64,000 nucleotides of DNA, from assembly GCF_013376005.1 (NCBI RefSeq), contig NZ_JABMJK010000008.1:62001-126000 (forward strand), written 5' to 3'. A program made the translations under genes and the position numbers. Below the pieces are notes generated by a model. It was not told the DNA's origin, ran no database searches, and saw nothing but the letters and a program-made list of their open reading frames with translations. Of this stretch, positions 18,124 to 27,071 are shown piece after piece (position 1 is the first letter of the stretch; every line of letters starts with the position of its first letter). The DNA is from Duganella sp. SG902. Lineage in GTDB: Bacteria > Pseudomonadota > Gammaproteobacteria > Burkholderiales > Burkholderiaceae_D.

Positions 18124-18630
18124 TTATGCCAGCGTGGCTTCTAGCACCTTGACCAGCGATTCGATGCCGGCCGCGTCGGTCTGGTCGAAGCGGTTCGGCA
18201 GCGGGCTGTCAAGGTCGAACACGCCGACGATGGTCCCATCCGCGCCGCGCACCGGCACCACCAGCTCCGAACGCGAGTTGACGTCGCAGGCGATGTGGCC
18301 GGGGAAGGCGTGCACGTCCGGCACGACGATGGACTTGCCCTCCACCACGGTGGTGCCGCATACGCCGCGCCCCTTCTTGATGCGGATGCAGGCCGGCTTG
18401 CCCTGGAACGGCCCCAGCACCAGTTCATCGCCCTTGAGGAAATAGAAGCCGGCCCAGTTCAGGCCCGGCATGCTGTTGAACACCAGCGAACTGAAGTTGG
18501 CGGTGTTGGCGATCAGGTCGGTTTCGCCGTGGACCAGGCCCTGCAGTTGCGGGCGCAGATCGTCGTACATGGCGTTTTTGGCATCGGCGCTGTCGGTGCC
18601 GTAGGTGGTGTCGCTGAGGGTGAAAGTCAT
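18124..18630 (-). CDS. msrC: Free methionine-(R)-sulfoxide reductase (GAF-domain)
   Basis: This 168-residue single-GAF protein reduces free methionine-R-sulfoxide in the cytoplasm with thioredoxin-type electrons. The three family cysteines are Cys81 (KPACIRI), Cys91 (GRGVCGT) and Cys115 (HIACD), matching Cys84/94/118 of the E. coli enzyme; the last is catalytic. FDLDSP near the end of the GAF fold is also conserved. The length is normal. The ATG at 18630 is the natural start. The gene is convergent with the ECF42 sigma gene, and the long hairpin element lies between their stops. It appears to be a single-gene unit for oxidative damage repair. Confidence 0.93.
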   Translation of the reverse strand: MTFTLSDTTYGTDSADAKNAMYDDLRPQLQGLVHGETDLIANTANFSSLVFNSMPGLNWAGFYFLKGDELVLGPFQGKPACIRIKKGRGVCGTTVVEGKSIVVPDVHAFPGHIACDVNSRSELVVPVRGADGTIVGVFDLDSPLPNRFDQTDAAGIESLVKVLEATLA

Positions 18631-18747
18631 GATCGGAATGCGGTTGTAAAAAACAGGGCTATATCCTACCCCATTTGTAAGCGGTATCTGATGGCGCTCG
18701 TGCTTTTGAGGGGCTACGCTGGTGAGAAAAACCCGTGGGGAGTCACT

Positions 18748-18927
18748 ATGTCAACCAGAAAAAAGAACACCGACCCAGCGTGTGACAAGCACCCCAAGGC
18801 GCTCCCGCCGCCGCCCGGCGCCCTCGACATCGAAGCCCTGCTCATGATCGGCGAGGAACGCGTGATCATCGACCATGAGGAAAATGACAACGTTGACTTC
18901 ATGGCGGAGGTGATCGACAGCCTGTAG
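18748..18927 (+). CDS. Hypothetical small protein, 59 residues
   Basis: This is a short gene with a good ribosome site (GGGGAG, seven bases before ATG). The product starts with a basic segment (MSTRKKNTDPACDKHPK), then a proline run, then an acidic half (IDHEENDNVDFMAEVIDSL). No domain is recognised. The stretch LLMIGEERVIIDHEE faintly recalls the HemP fold, but the RLR core of that family is missing, so this is not claimed. It lies between the msrC promoter region and the DNA-repair operon, 72 bases upstream of the latter. Coding status rests on the ribosome site and composition. Confidence 0.55.
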   Translation: MSTRKKNTDPACDKHPKALPPPPGALDIEALLMIGEERVIIDHEENDNVDFMAEVIDSL

Positions 18928-18999
18928 CTCGGTGCGTTGCCTGACAGACGACGCCGTGGCCACGCGGCATAATCGCTTATCTTTGTTCGAAAGCCGTTT

Positions 19000-20025
19000 A
19001 TGTCCGCAGATATGGTGATCGTGCGCCGGGAGGGCTTGTATTGCGTGCCCGGGCAGTTTTACATCGACCCGTGGCGACCCGTGGAGCGCGCCGTCATCAC
19101 GCACGCGCACGGCGACCACGCGCGCGGCGGCCACCAGCACTACCTCGCCGCCGCCGCCGGCGTGCATGTGCTGAAGTCGCGCTTGGGGCCGGTCAACATC
19201 ACCGGGCTGGCGTATGGCGAGCGGGTGCTGCACAACGGCGTGACGGTGTCGCTGCATCCGGCCGGCCATGTGCTGGGCTCGGCGCAAGTGCGCATGGAAT
19301 ATCGCGGCGAGGTGTGGGTGGCGTCCGGCGACTACAAGGTGGAGGCCGACAGCACCTGCGCGCCGTTCGAGCCGGTGCGTTGCGACACCTTCATCACCGA
19401 ATCGACCTTCGGGCTGCCGATTTACCGCTGGCGGCCGCAACAGGAAATCTACGACGAGATCAACGCCTGGTGGGCCGCCAACGCGGCGCAGGAGCGCACC
19501 AGCGTGCTGCTTGGCTATAGCTTCGGCAAGGCGCAGCGCATCCTGAGCGGACTCGATAGAGGCATCGGTCCGATCGTCTGCCACGGCGCGGTGCAGGGCC
19601 TGAACCAGGTGTACCGCGATAGCGGCGTGTGGCTGCCGCCCACCGTGATGGTGGGGGAGGTCGCCAAGAGCGAGCTGAGCCGCTCGCTGGTGCTGGCGCC
19701 GCCATCGGCCGGCGGCTCGCCCTGGATCAAGCGCTTTGGCGATTTCAGCGATGGCTTCGCCAGCGGCTGGATGCAGTTGCGCGGCGCGCGCCGGCGGCGC
19801 GGCGTGGATCGCGGCTTCGTGCTGTCCGACCATGCGGACTGGCCGGGGCTGCTGCAGGCGATTGCCGCCACCGGCGCCCAGCGCGTGATCGTCACGCACG
19901 GCTCGATCGCCGTGCTGGTGCGCTGGCTGCGGCAACAGGGCTTGCAGGCGAGCGGCTTCGACACCGAATACGGCGACGACGAGGCCGAGGACGCGGCGCC
20001 CGCCGCGGAGGACGGCCATGCGTGA
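19000..20025 (+). CDS. Ligase-associated DNA exonuclease (metallo-beta-lactamase fold)
   Basis: This 341-residue nuclease is of the MBL/beta-CASP superfamily, the kind encoded with ATP-dependent ligases. The metal-binding motif is HAHGDH (His35, His37, Asp39, His40). Further conserved elements are SGDYKVE, FITESTFGLP and SDHADWPGLL. Homologues resemble SNM1/Artemis-type 5' exonucleases. It is the first gene of a four-gene operon: it overlaps the ligase gene by 8 bases, the ligase overlaps the helicase by 4, and the helicase overlaps PdeM by 4. The likely role is DNA-end processing in a repair pathway; substrate preference is inferred from the family. Confidence 0.92.
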   Translation: MSADMVIVRREGLYCVPGQFYIDPWRPVERAVITHAHGDHARGGHQHYLAAAAGVHVLKSRLGPVNITGLAYGERVLHNGVTVSLHPAGHVLGSAQVRMEYRGEVWVASGDYKVEADSTCAPFEPVRCDTFITESTFGLPIYRWRPQQEIYDEINAWWAANAAQERTSVLLGYSFGKAQRILSGLDRGIGPIVCHGAVQGLNQVYRDSGVWLPPTVMVGEVAKSELSRSLVLAPPSAGGSPWIKRFGDFSDGFASGWMQLRGARRRRGVDRGFVLSDHADWPGLLQAIAATGAQRVIVTHGSIAVLVRWLRQQGLQASGFDTEYGDDEAEDAAPAAEDGHA

Positions 20026-21637
20026 CTTCGCCCTCCTGTACGCCGAGCTGGACGAGACCACCGCCACCAGCCGCAAGCTGGCCGCGCTGCAAACCTATTT
20101 CACCACCGCCGCGCCGCAGGACGCCGCCTGGGCCGTCTACTTCCTGGCCGGCGGCAAGCCGCGACAGGCGGTGCCGACCAAGCTGCTGCGCCAATACGCC
20201 ATGGAGTACGCCAACCTCGACGAATGGCTGTTCGACGAGTGCTACCACGCCGTCGGCGACCTGGCCGAAACCATCGCCCACATCCTGCCGCCGCCCAAGC
20301 ATCCCAGCGAAATCGGCCTGGCCGACTGGATCGAGCTGGGCATCGCGCCCTTGCGCGGCGCCGCGCCGGAGGCCGTGCGCGCGGCCTTGTTCACCTACTG
20401 GGACCAGCTCGACACCCGCGAACGCTTCCTGCTCACCAAGCTGATCGGCGGCGGCTTCCGCGTCGGCGTGTCGCGCCTGCTGGTGACGCGCGCGCTGAGC
20501 GCCGTGGCCGGCCTCGATGGCAAGCTGATCGCGCAACGCCTGATGGGCTGGACCGACGGCAGCATCAGTCCCACCGCCGCCGGCTTCCTGCAACTGATCG
20601 CCGCGCACACGCCGCAGGAGCAGGCGCAGCGCGGCGGCCAGCCGTATCCCTTCTTCCTGGCCCACCAGCTGGAGCGCGATCCGGCCACGCTGGGCGAGCT
20701 GTCGCAATGGCAGGCCGAATGGAAATACGACGGCATGCGCGCCCAGCTGGTGCGGCGGGAGGGCAAGAACTGGCTGTGGTCGCGCGGCGAGGAATTGATC
20801 ACCGAGCGCTTCCCGGAACTGGCCGTGCTGCGCCTGCCGGATGGCGTGGTGCTCGATGGTGAAATCCTGATCTGGCATGGCGGCACGGCGCCGGCGCCAT
20901 TCGCCGACCTGCAGAAACGCATGGGCCGCAAGCAGGTTTCGGCGCGCGTGCTGGGCGAGTTCCCGGCCGTGATGGTGGCCTACGATCTGCTGGAGCTGGA
21001 TGGCCGCGACCTGCGCGACCTGCCGCAGGCCGAGCGGCGCATGCTGCTGGAGCAATTGATCGGCAGCCTGCAAGGCGCGCCGCAACTGCGTCTGGCGCCG
21101 CTGATCGAGGCGGACAGCTGGGAGCATCTGGCGCGCATCCGCGAGGAATCGCGCGAGCGCGGTGTGGAAGGCATGATGTTGAAAGCCGTCGACGCCCGCT
21201 ACGGCGTCGGCCGCACCAAGAGCGTGGGCACGTGGTGGAAATGGAAGATCGATCCCTACAGCGTGGACGCGGTGCTGATCTACGCGCAGGCGGGCCACGG
21301 CCGCCGCGCCTCGCTGTACACCGACTACACGTTTGCCGTGTGGGACGAGGAGCGCAAGCTGGTGCCGTTCGCCAAGGCGTATTCCGGCCTGACCGACGCC
21401 GAGATCGCGCAGGTCGACCAGGCCATCCGCAAGACCACCATCGAGAAGTTCGGCCCGGTGCGCAGCGTTACGCCGAGCATGGTGTTTGAAATCGGCTTTG
21501 AAGGCATCGCCAGCTCGCCGCGCCACAAGTCCGGCGTGGCGGTGCGCTTCCCGCGCATCCTGCGCCGGCGCGAGGATAAAACGATCGAGGAAGCCGACAC
21601 GCTGGCTTCGCTGAAGAACCTGCTGGCCGCCCCATGA
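20018..21637 (+). CDS. ATP-dependent DNA ligase
   Basis: This 539-residue ligase has an N-terminal helical DNA-binding domain (about 1-195), then the nucleotidyltransferase core. Motif I is KYDGMR with Lys236 as the adenylated residue. DGEILIW is motif III and [27 protein letters not shown] covers motifs IV-V (in part). An OB-fold follows, closing near the C-terminus. It seals nicks in DNA using ATP, in addition to the NAD-dependent LigA expected elsewhere. It starts 8 bases inside the exonuclease gene and ends in a 4-base overlap with the helicase gene. The four-gene context points to a dedicated repair complex. Confidence 0.95.
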   Translation: MRDFALLYAELDETTATSRKLAALQTYFTTAAPQDAAWAVYFLAGGKPRQAVPTKLLRQYAMEYANLDEWLFDECYHAVGDLAETIAHILPPPKHPSEIGLADWIELGIAPLRGAAPEAVRAALFTYWDQLDTRERFLLTKLIGGGFRVGVSRLLVTRALSAVAGLDGKLIAQRLMGWTDGSISPTAAGFLQLIAAHTPQEQAQRGGQPYPFFLAHQLERDPATLGELSQWQAEWKYDGMRAQLVRREGKNWLWSRGEELITERFPELAVLRLPDGVVLDGEILIWHGGTAPAPFADLQKRMGRKQVSARVLGEFPAVMVAYDLLELDGRDLRDLPQAERRMLLEQLIGSLQGAPQLRLAPLIEADSWEHLARIREESRERGVEGMMLKAVDARYGVGRTKSVGTWWKWKIDPYSVDAVLIYAQAGHGRRASLYTDYTFAVWDEERKLVPFAKAYSGLTDAEIAQVDQAIRKTTIEKFGPVRSVTPSMVFEIGFEGIASSPRHKSGVAVRFPRILRRREDKTIEEADTLASLKNLLAAP

Positions 21638-24066
21638 ACGCGGACGCCTGGTTTGCCGAGCGCGGCTGGACCGTCTTCCCGTTCCAGCGCGCCGTGTGGG
21701 AAGCCGCCGCCGCCGGCCGCTCGGGCCTGCTGCACGCCACCACCGGCGCCGGCAAGACCTACGCCGTCTGGTTCGCCGCCCTGCGGCGTGTGGCCGCTCT
21801 GCGCGCGGCTGGCGGACGTCAACCCGCCGGTCTGCGCGTGCTGTGGATCACGCCCATGCGCGCGCTGGCGGCCGACACGCTGCGCGCCTTGCAGGAAGCC
21901 GCGCCCGACTGGCAGGTCGAGGCCCGCACCGGCGACACCAGCTCGGCCCAGCGCGCGCGCCAGAACAAGCGCTTGCCGGACGCCTTGATCACCACGCCCG
22001 AAAGCCTGACGCTGCTGCTCAGCCATCCCGACGCGGCCGAGCGTTTCAAGCATCTGGCGATGATCGTCATCGACGAATGGCACGAGCTGATGGGCAACAA
22101 GCGCGGCGTGCAGACCCAGTTGGCGCTGGCGCGCTTGCGGCGCTGGAATCCGGCGCTGCTGGTGTGGGGCTTGTCGGCCACGCTGGGCAATCTTGAGCGC
22201 GCGCGCGACGTGCTGGCGCCGGATGGCGTGATCGTGGAGGGGCACGTCGCCAAGCAACTGGTGATCGACACGCTGATACCGGAAAACCCTTCGCGCTTCC
22301 CCTGGGGAGGGCACCTCGGCGTGCAGATGCTGCTGCCGGTGATCGCAGAAATCGAGCGGCATGCCACCACGCTGGTGTTCACCAATACGCGTTCGCAGGC
22401 GGAGCTGTGGTATCAGCATCTGCTCGATGCCCGCCCGGACTGGGCCGGGCTGATCGCGCTGCACCACGGCTCGCTGGACAAGGAGGTGCGCGAGTGGGTG
22501 GAGCAGGGCCTCAAGCAGGGGCAGTTGAAAGCCGTGGTGTGCACTTCCAGCCTGGATCTCGGCGTGGACTTCCTGCCGGTGGAGCGCGTGCTGCAGATCG
22601 GCAGCGCCAAGGGCATCGCGCGCCTGCTGCAGCGGGCCGGCCGCAGCGGACACGCGCCGGGCCGGGTGTCGCGCCTGACGCTGGTGCCGACGCAGAGCCT
22701 GGAGCTGCTGGAGGCGGCCGGCGCCATCCAGGCCGTCGCCGCGCGCGATATCGAGGCGCGGCCGGTGCCGGACAAGCCGCTGGACGTGCTGGTGCAGCAT
22801 CTGGTGACGATGGCGCTGGGCGGTGGCTTCCGCTCGGCGGAGCTGCTGGCGGAAGTGCGCGGCGCCTGGTCTTACCGCAACCTGACGGACGAGGAATGGC
22901 AATGGGCGCTGGACTTCGTCGCGCGTGGCGGGCAGACGCTGGTGGCCTATCCGGAATACCGGCGCGTGCTGCCGGACGAGGAGGGCGTCTACCGCGTGCC
23001 GGACGCGGCGCTGGGGCGGCGGCACCGCATGGGCATCGGCACCATCGTGTCGGATTCGTCGCTGCAGGTGAAGTATGTGAGCGGCGGCCGGTTGGGCAGC
23101 GTGGAGGAGTCGTTCATCGCGCGGTTGCGCAAGGGCGATCATTTCCTGTTTGCCGGCCGCATCCTGGAATTCGTCCGGCTGCATGAGATGACGGCCTATG
23201 TGCGCCGCGCCACCGGCGCGCGCGGCGCGGTGCCGCGCTGGCAGGGCGGCCGCATGCCGATGTCGTCCGAACTCGCGCACGCGGCGCTGGCGCAGTTGCA
23301 ACGGGCGGAGGATGGCCGCTACGACGGGCCGGAAATGCGGGCGCTCAAGCCGCTGCTGGAGATACAGCAGCGCTGGTCGTCGCTGCCGACCGGCGAAGTC
23401 ACGGTGGTCGAAACCATTCACAGCCGCGAAGGCCGCCACCTGTTCATGTTTCCGTTCGCGGGCCGTTCGGTGCACGTGGGGCTGGGCGCGTTGCTGGCCT
23501 ACCGCGTGGGCCGCATGATGCCGGTGACGTTCTCCATCGCCATCAATGATTACGGTCTGGAGCTGCTGTGCGCGCAGGAACTCGATTGGGGCGGGTTGCT
23601 GAACGTGGCGCATGGCGCCGACGCGAGCTTGTTCAGCACGGAACATCTGCTGGAGGATGTGCTGGCCAGCCTGAACGCCAGCGAGATGTCGCAGCGGCGC
23701 TTTCGCGAGATCGCCCGCATTGCCGGATTGGTGTTCCAGGGCTATCCGGGGCAGGGCAAGAGCGCGCGTCAGTTGCAGGCGTCGTCTTCGCTGTTCTTCG
23801 CCGTGTTCAGCAAGCATGACGCCGGCAACCTGTTGCTGACGCAGGCGCAGCGCGAGGTGCTGGAGCAGGAACTGGAGCTGGGCCGCCTGCGCGCCACGCT
23901 GCTGGCGTTGCAGTCGCGCAGGGTGGCCTTCCATCCGATCAAGCGCGCCACACCATTCGGCTTCGCGCTGATGGTGGAGCGCTTCCGCGAAAAACTCAGC
24001 ACCGAAAAATTGTCGGACCGCGTGGCGCGTCTGGTGCGCGAACTGGAAAAGGCGGCCGGGCCATGA
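21634..24066 (+). CDS. Ligase-associated DEXH-box helicase (Lhr-core type)
   Basis: This is an 810-residue superfamily-2 helicase. The Walker A motif is [11 protein letters not shown] near residue 33. Motif II is DEWHEL, a variant of DEXH; motif III is LSATL. The second RecA domain carries [10 protein letters not shown] and [11 protein letters not shown] (motifs V-VI). The C-terminal part (about 400-810) has the winged-helix and DUF4118-like beta elements of Lhr-core helicases, which translocate 3' to 5' on single-stranded DNA. Overlaps of 4 bases on both sides indicate coupled translation with the ligase and PdeM. It lacks the long C-terminal extension of full-length Lhr. Confidence 0.93.
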   Translation: MNADAWFAERGWTVFPFQRAVWEAAAAGRSGLLHATTGAGKTYAVWFAALRRVAALRAAGGRQPAGLRVLWITPMRALAADTLRALQEAAPDWQVEARTGDTSSAQRARQNKRLPDALITTPESLTLLLSHPDAAERFKHLAMIVIDEWHELMGNKRGVQTQLALARLRRWNPALLVWGLSATLGNLERARDVLAPDGVIVEGHVAKQLVIDTLIPENPSRFPWGGHLGVQMLLPVIAEIERHATTLVFTNTRSQAELWYQHLLDARPDWAGLIALHHGSLDKEVREWVEQGLKQGQLKAVVCTSSLDLGVDFLPVERVLQIGSAKGIARLLQRAGRSGHAPGRVSRLTLVPTQSLELLEAAGAIQAVAARDIEARPVPDKPLDVLVQHLVTMALGGGFRSAELLAEVRGAWSYRNLTDEEWQWALDFVARGGQTLVAYPEYRRVLPDEEGVYRVPDAALGRRHRMGIGTIVSDSSLQVKYVSGGRLGSVEESFIARLRKGDHFLFAGRILEFVRLHEMTAYVRRATGARGAVPRWQGGRMPMSSELAHAALAQLQRAEDGRYDGPEMRALKPLLEIQQRWSSLPTGEVTVVETIHSREGRHLFMFPFAGRSVHVGLGALLAYRVGRMMPVTFSIAINDYGLELLCAQELDWGGLLNVAHGADASLFSTEHLLEDVLASLNASEMSQRRFREIARIAGLVFQGYPGQGKSARQLQASSSLFFAVFSKHDAGNLLLTQAQREVLEQELELGRLRATLLALQSRRVAFHPIKRATPFGFALMVERFREKLSTEKLSDRVARLVRELEKAAGP

Positions 24067-24707
24067 AGCTGCACGTCGCCGGCGAGGAACTCCTGCTGCT
24101 GCCGCAGAAGGCCGTGTACTGGCCGCGCGAGCGGACGCTGGTGGTGGCCGACATCCACTTCGGCAAGGCGGCCTCGTTCCGCGCGCTGGGTGTGCCGGTG
24201 CCGGCCGGCACCACCAGCGCCAACCTGCTGGCGCTGGACGACTTGCTGGCGCGGCACGCGGCGCGCGAGATCCTGTTCCTGGGCGACTTCCTGCACGCCA
24301 GGGCGGCGCACGCGCCGTCCACGCTGGCGGCGATGCTGGCGTGGCGCCGGCGCCATCCGTCGTTGCGGCTGACCGTGGTGCGCGGCAATCATGACGCGCA
24401 TGCCGGCGACCCGCCGCCGCAGCTGGAGATCGCCATGGTCGACGAGCCGTACCCGCTGGGGCCGTTCGCGTTTTGCCATCACCCCGATGTGCTGTCGGCG
24501 GCGTATGTCATGGCCGGCCACGTGCACCCCGTGTACCGGCTGCGCGCCGGGTGGGAATCCGTGCTGCTGCCATGCTTCCTGATGTCGCCGCAACGGCTGG
24601 TGCTGCCATCGTTCGGCGCCTTCACTGGCGGCCATCCGGTGCGGCCCGGGCCGGGGGAACGCGTGTTCGTCAGCAGCGGTGAGGCGGTATTGGAAATCCC
24701 CTTATAA
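24063..24707 (+). CDS. pdeM: Ligase-associated endonuclease PdeM (calcineurin-type metallophosphoesterase)
   Basis: This 214-residue binuclear metallophosphoesterase has motifs in order: [23 protein letters not shown] and [10 protein letters not shown]. These give the D-H, G-D, G-N-H-D and H-x-H metal ligands. Family members are Mn-dependent phosphodiesterases or endonucleases. It overlaps the helicase gene by 4 bases (ATGA) and ends the operon. The ORF has normal family length. The four proteins probably form a DNA-end and flap-processing unit; that is inferred from conserved linkage. Confidence 0.9.
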   Translation: MKLHVAGEELLLLPQKAVYWPRERTLVVADIHFGKAASFRALGVPVPAGTTSANLLALDDLLARHAAREILFLGDFLHARAAHAPSTLAAMLAWRRRHPSLRLTVVRGNHDAHAGDPPPQLEIAMVDEPYPLGPFAFCHHPDVLSAAYVMAGHVHPVYRLRAGWESVLLPCFLMSPQRLVLPSFGAFTGGHPVRPGPGERVFVSSGEAVLEIPL

Positions 24708-24721
24708 AGTCTCCGGAATCT

Positions 24722-24753
24722 TCCTACATCAGTTGCTGGGCGTGTCCTACATC
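24722..24753 (+). promoter_or_regulatory. Tandem TCCTACATC motifs upstream of the KGG stress gene
   Basis: TCCTACATC occurs at 24722-24730 and again at 24745-24753. This direct repeat is spaced 23 bases, near two helical turns. The same core occurs upstream of the FNR-type gene (33466-33506). The motif resembles the TTCCTACA-type sites of EvgA/BvgA-like LuxR-family regulators. A 6-base stem, CTCCTG/CAGGAG (24784-24804), lies further down the same 121-base leader. The role as an activator site is inferred. Confidence 0.45.
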
Positions 24754-24828
24754 GTGTGCTTGTGCGGTGAACTAGGATGACTGCTCCTGTGATGCACGCA
24801 GGAGTGGTTATTACTTCAGGAGATCATC

Positions 24829-25206
24829 ATGGCAACCAACGACAAAGGCAGCAAACAGGAAGGAAAATCCGGTAGCAAACAAAGCGGCGATACCAGCAAG
24901 CGCGGCTTCGCTTCGATGGACCCGGAACAGCAGCGTGAAATCGCCGCGGAAGGCGGCCGCGCCGCGCATGAAAAAGGCACGGCCCACGAGTTCACCTCGG
25001 AAGAGGCACGCCGCGCCGGCGCCATGAGCCACAAGAACGATCCGGGGCGCAACAGCCAGAGCGCCTCGTCGGGCAGCGGCTCGCGCGGCAGCGCCGGCGC
25101 CGGCAACAAAGGCGGCGCCGACGAGGATGATGAGGAAGAGGACGAAGGCGGCGGTGGTAGCGGCGGCAAGGGTGGTCGCGGTTCCTCGGGACGCTCGAAA
25201 ACCTGA
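24829..25206 (+). CDS. KGG-domain stress protein
   Basis: This is a 125-residue hydrophilic, probably disordered protein. Two stress-induced KGG/con-10-like motifs are visible: RGFASMDPEQQREIAAEGGRAAHEKG and HEFTSEEARRAGAMSHKN (in part). A tail rich in Gly, Ser and acidic residues follows (DEDDEEEDEGGGG). Similar proteins accumulate in stationary phase or desiccation. AGGAG precedes the ATG. The gene converges on the PPOX-type gene with a 17-base gap. The upstream TCCTACATC repeats suggest a dedicated stress regulator. Confidence 0.85.
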   Translation: MATNDKGSKQEGKSGSKQSGDTSKRGFASMDPEQQREIAAEGGRAAHEKGTAHEFTSEEARRAGAMSHKNDPGRNSQSASSGSGSRGSAGAGNKGGADEDDEEEDEGGGGSGGKGGRGSSGRSKT

Positions 25207-25223
25207 TCGTCCCGGCGCCGGCA

Positions 25224-25721
25224 TTACAGGCAAATGGTGGTGTGCTTGCCCATGACCACCGGCGTGTCGCCCGTAATCCTGGCCTTGGCCAGTTGCACCA
25301 GCTGCTTCATCTTGCTGGTGCTGGCGTCCCAGTACTCGGCGGTCTGGATCCTGACCCGTATCATGGCCAGATGCGGGTCGTCCAGGCCGCCGGGGAACCA
25401 GGTCCGCATCAGTGGATTCCACAGCTCGCGCGCCTTGGCGCGGTCCTTGACCAGGTAGGCCTGCCCGGTCACCGACAAGTACATGTGCTGGTCCGGATTG
25501 GAAAAGCTGACGTTGACCTCGGGATTGTCCTCCAGGTCGCGCGTGAAGGCCGCCTCGTCCGAGGTGAAGAACCACATATTCCCCTCGTTGTCGATCTGCT
25601 GGGCGGTCAGCGGCCGGCTGCTCAGCATGTTGTCGTTGTCGACCGTGGTGAACATGCCAAAGCGCACATCCTTGATCTTGGCGGCGATGGTGTTGATCTG
25701 TTCCTGTGAATAAAGCGGCAT
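25224..25721 (-). CDS. Pyridoxamine-5'-phosphate-oxidase-like flavin protein (general stress 26 type)
   Basis: This is a 165-residue split-barrel protein of the PPOX family. It shows IKDVRFGMFTTVDNDNMLSSRPL at the N-terminus, NMWFFTSDEAAF in the centre and YLSVTGQAYLVKDRAKARELWNPLM (in part), typical of FMN-binding stress proteins. The true enzymatic substrate of this clade is unknown; FMN or F420-like cofactors are bound in relatives. The ATG at 25721 begins MPLYSQEQINTIAAKIK. It converges on the KGG stress gene, consistent with a stress-response pair, although they are not co-transcribed. Confidence 0.85.
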   Translation of the reverse strand: MPLYSQEQINTIAAKIKDVRFGMFTTVDNDNMLSSRPLTAQQIDNEGNMWFFTSDEAAFTRDLEDNPEVNVSFSNPDQHMYLSVTGQAYLVKDRAKARELWNPLMRTWFPGGLDDPHLAMIRVRIQTAEYWDASTSKMKQLVQLAKARITGDTPVVMGKHTTICL

Positions 25722-25817
25722 GATGCGCCTCCAGCGTGAAGGGATGGTGGCCCCACCTTAGCGCGCGCGGCCGCTTCGCACTGTGCGCAACTTTACATAA
25801 TAGATACACAAGTCGGA

Positions 25818-25846
25818 TTGACTCATCAAATGATAATCATTATCAT
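25818..25846 (+). promoter_or_regulatory. Sigma-70 promoter of the PepSY/ApbE operon
   Basis: TTGACT (25818-25823), a 17-base spacer and TATCAT (25841-25846) form a strong sigma-70 promoter 29 bases before the GTG start. The Fur box at 25828-25848 covers the spacer and the -10 element. Iron-loaded Fur would therefore block RNA polymerase directly. Confidence 0.8.
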
Positions 25847-25848
25847 TT
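25828..25848. promoter_or_regulatory. Fur box
   Basis: AAATGATAATCATTATCATTT is a perfect inverted repeat (ten-base arms, central C). Aligned to the 19-base Fur consensus GATAATGATAATCATTATC, the right-hand 16 bases agree exactly. It lies over the -10 element of the operon starting at 25875. This is among the clearest regulatory sites in the window and predicts repression under iron-replete growth. Confidence 0.9.
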
Positions 25849-25874
25849 ATGTTTTTCGATCCGAAGGACCTCCC

Positions 25875-26522
25875 GTGAGCGTACCCAGCGCCAGTTCCGC
25901 CCGCAATGCCAGCCGCGCCGTCTGGCTGAAGCATTTGCACCAGTGGCATTGGGTCAGCTCGGCCATGTGCCTGCTTGGCATGTTCCTGTTCGCGATCACC
26001 GGCATCACCCTCAACCATGCCTCCCAGATCGAGGCCAAGCCGACCATCGTGCGTCAGCAGGCGCAGCTGCCGGCGGCGCTGGCGGCCGAGCTGCGCGCCT
26101 ACGCCGAACGGCATGACGGCGCCAAGGAGCCGCTGCCGGCCAAGGCCGAGCAATGGCTGGAGCAGATGTTCAAGATCCAGCCGGGCGGGCGCGCGGCCGA
26201 ATGGTCGGTCGATGAAGTCTACCTGCCCCTGCCCAAGGCCGGCGGCGACGCCTGGGTGCGCATCGGCCTGGAGGATGGCGCCACCGAATTCGAAAACACC
26301 GACCGCGGCTGGATCTCCTGGCTGAACGACGTCCACAAGGGCCGCAACACCGGCGCGGTATGGAACTGGTTCATCGACATCTTCGCCGTGGCTTGCCTGG
26401 TGTTCTGCGTCACCGGCCTGCTGATCCTGAAATTCCACGCGGCCAACCGGCCGTTCACCTGGCCGATGGTGGGGCTGGGTGTGCTGATCCCCGTCGGTAT
26501 TGCACTGCTGTTTATTCACTGA
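25875..26522 (+). CDS. PepSY-associated transmembrane protein
   Basis: This 215-residue inner-membrane protein is the first gene of the Fur-box operon. The GTG at 25875 is preferred because GAAGGA lies about eight bases upstream; the longer frame from 25818 starts inside the promoter. Hydrophobic segments lie at about 31-53 (SSAMCLLGMFLFAITGITLNHA), 164-185 (FAVACLVFCVTGLLIL) and 195-214, with a periplasmic loop between the first two. Histidines in LKHLHQWHW and TLNHAS border the first helix and could hold haem, as in other PepSY_TM proteins. In this operon it is the natural membrane link between the cytosolic flavoreductase and the periplasmic flavoprotein; that role is inferred. Confidence 0.83.
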   Translation: MSVPSASSARNASRAVWLKHLHQWHWVSSAMCLLGMFLFAITGITLNHASQIEAKPTIVRQQAQLPAALAAELRAYAERHDGAKEPLPAKAEQWLEQMFKIQPGGRAAEWSVDEVYLPLPKAGGDAWVRIGLEDGATEFENTDRGWISWLNDVHKGRNTGAVWNWFIDIFAVACLVFCVTGLLILKFHAANRPFTWPMVGLGVLIPVGIALLFIH

Positions 26523-26546
26523 TATCACTCTCACCACAGGACTTCC

Positions 26547-27056
26547 ATGAAATTACGCTACTCCATCGCGCTCAGTTTGCCTCTCGCCAGTGCCTCGGCC
26601 ATGGCGGCCGATCTGGCGCTCAAGCTCGACGTGCCGCAGCTGAACGTGGCCGAATACCATCGTCCTTACATCGCCGCATGGCTGGAGAACGCCGACCAGA
26701 AGGTGGTCGCCAACCTGGCCGTGCTGTACGACACCAAGAAGAAGGACAACGCCGGCACCAAGTGGCTCAAGGACATGCGTCAGTGGTGGCGCAAGACCGG
26801 CCGCGAGCTGACCATGCCGATGGATGGCGTGTCGGGCGCGACCAAGGCGCCGGGCGAGCTGACCCTGAATATCCCGAAGGGCGCGCTGGACAAGCTGCCG
26901 GCCGGCCAGTACACCGTGCTGGTGGAAGCGGCGCGCGAAGCGGGCGGGCGTGAAGTGGTGAAGGTGCCGCTGGCGTGGCCGCCGAAGAGCGCCGCCAGCG
27001 TGACCGGCCAGGGCAAGGAGGAACTGGGCGCCGTCGTTGTACAAGTCAAACCATAA
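26547..27056 (+). CDS. DUF2271 exported protein with flavinylation motif
   Basis: This is a 169-residue exported protein (signal peptide about residues 1-20, ending AMA). It has a DUF2271 beta-sandwich. The stretch DGVSGATK at residues 93-100 matches the ApbE target consensus D-x-x-[ST]-G-A-T exactly, which would make Thr99 the residue carrying covalent FMN. The gene lies 24 bases after the PepSY gene. An ApbE transferase is encoded two genes downstream, which supports modification. I know of DUF2271 proteins next to PepSY and ApbE genes in other bacteria. The flavin on this protein is a prediction. Confidence 0.85.
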   Translation: MKLRYSIALSLPLASASAMAADLALKLDVPQLNVAEYHRPYIAAWLENADQKVVANLAVLYDTKKKDNAGTKWLKDMRQWWRKTGRELTMPMDGVSGATKAPGELTLNIPKGALDKLPAGQYTVLVEAAREAGGREVVKVPLAWPPKSAASVTGQGKEELGAVVVQVKP

Positions 27057-27071
27057 GCCAGGGGCGGAGAC

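Noticed and set aside
18748..18927. The 59-residue protein as a second HemP.
   Set aside because: It shares only a loose hydrophobic/acidic pattern and lacks the RLR and KLIL core.
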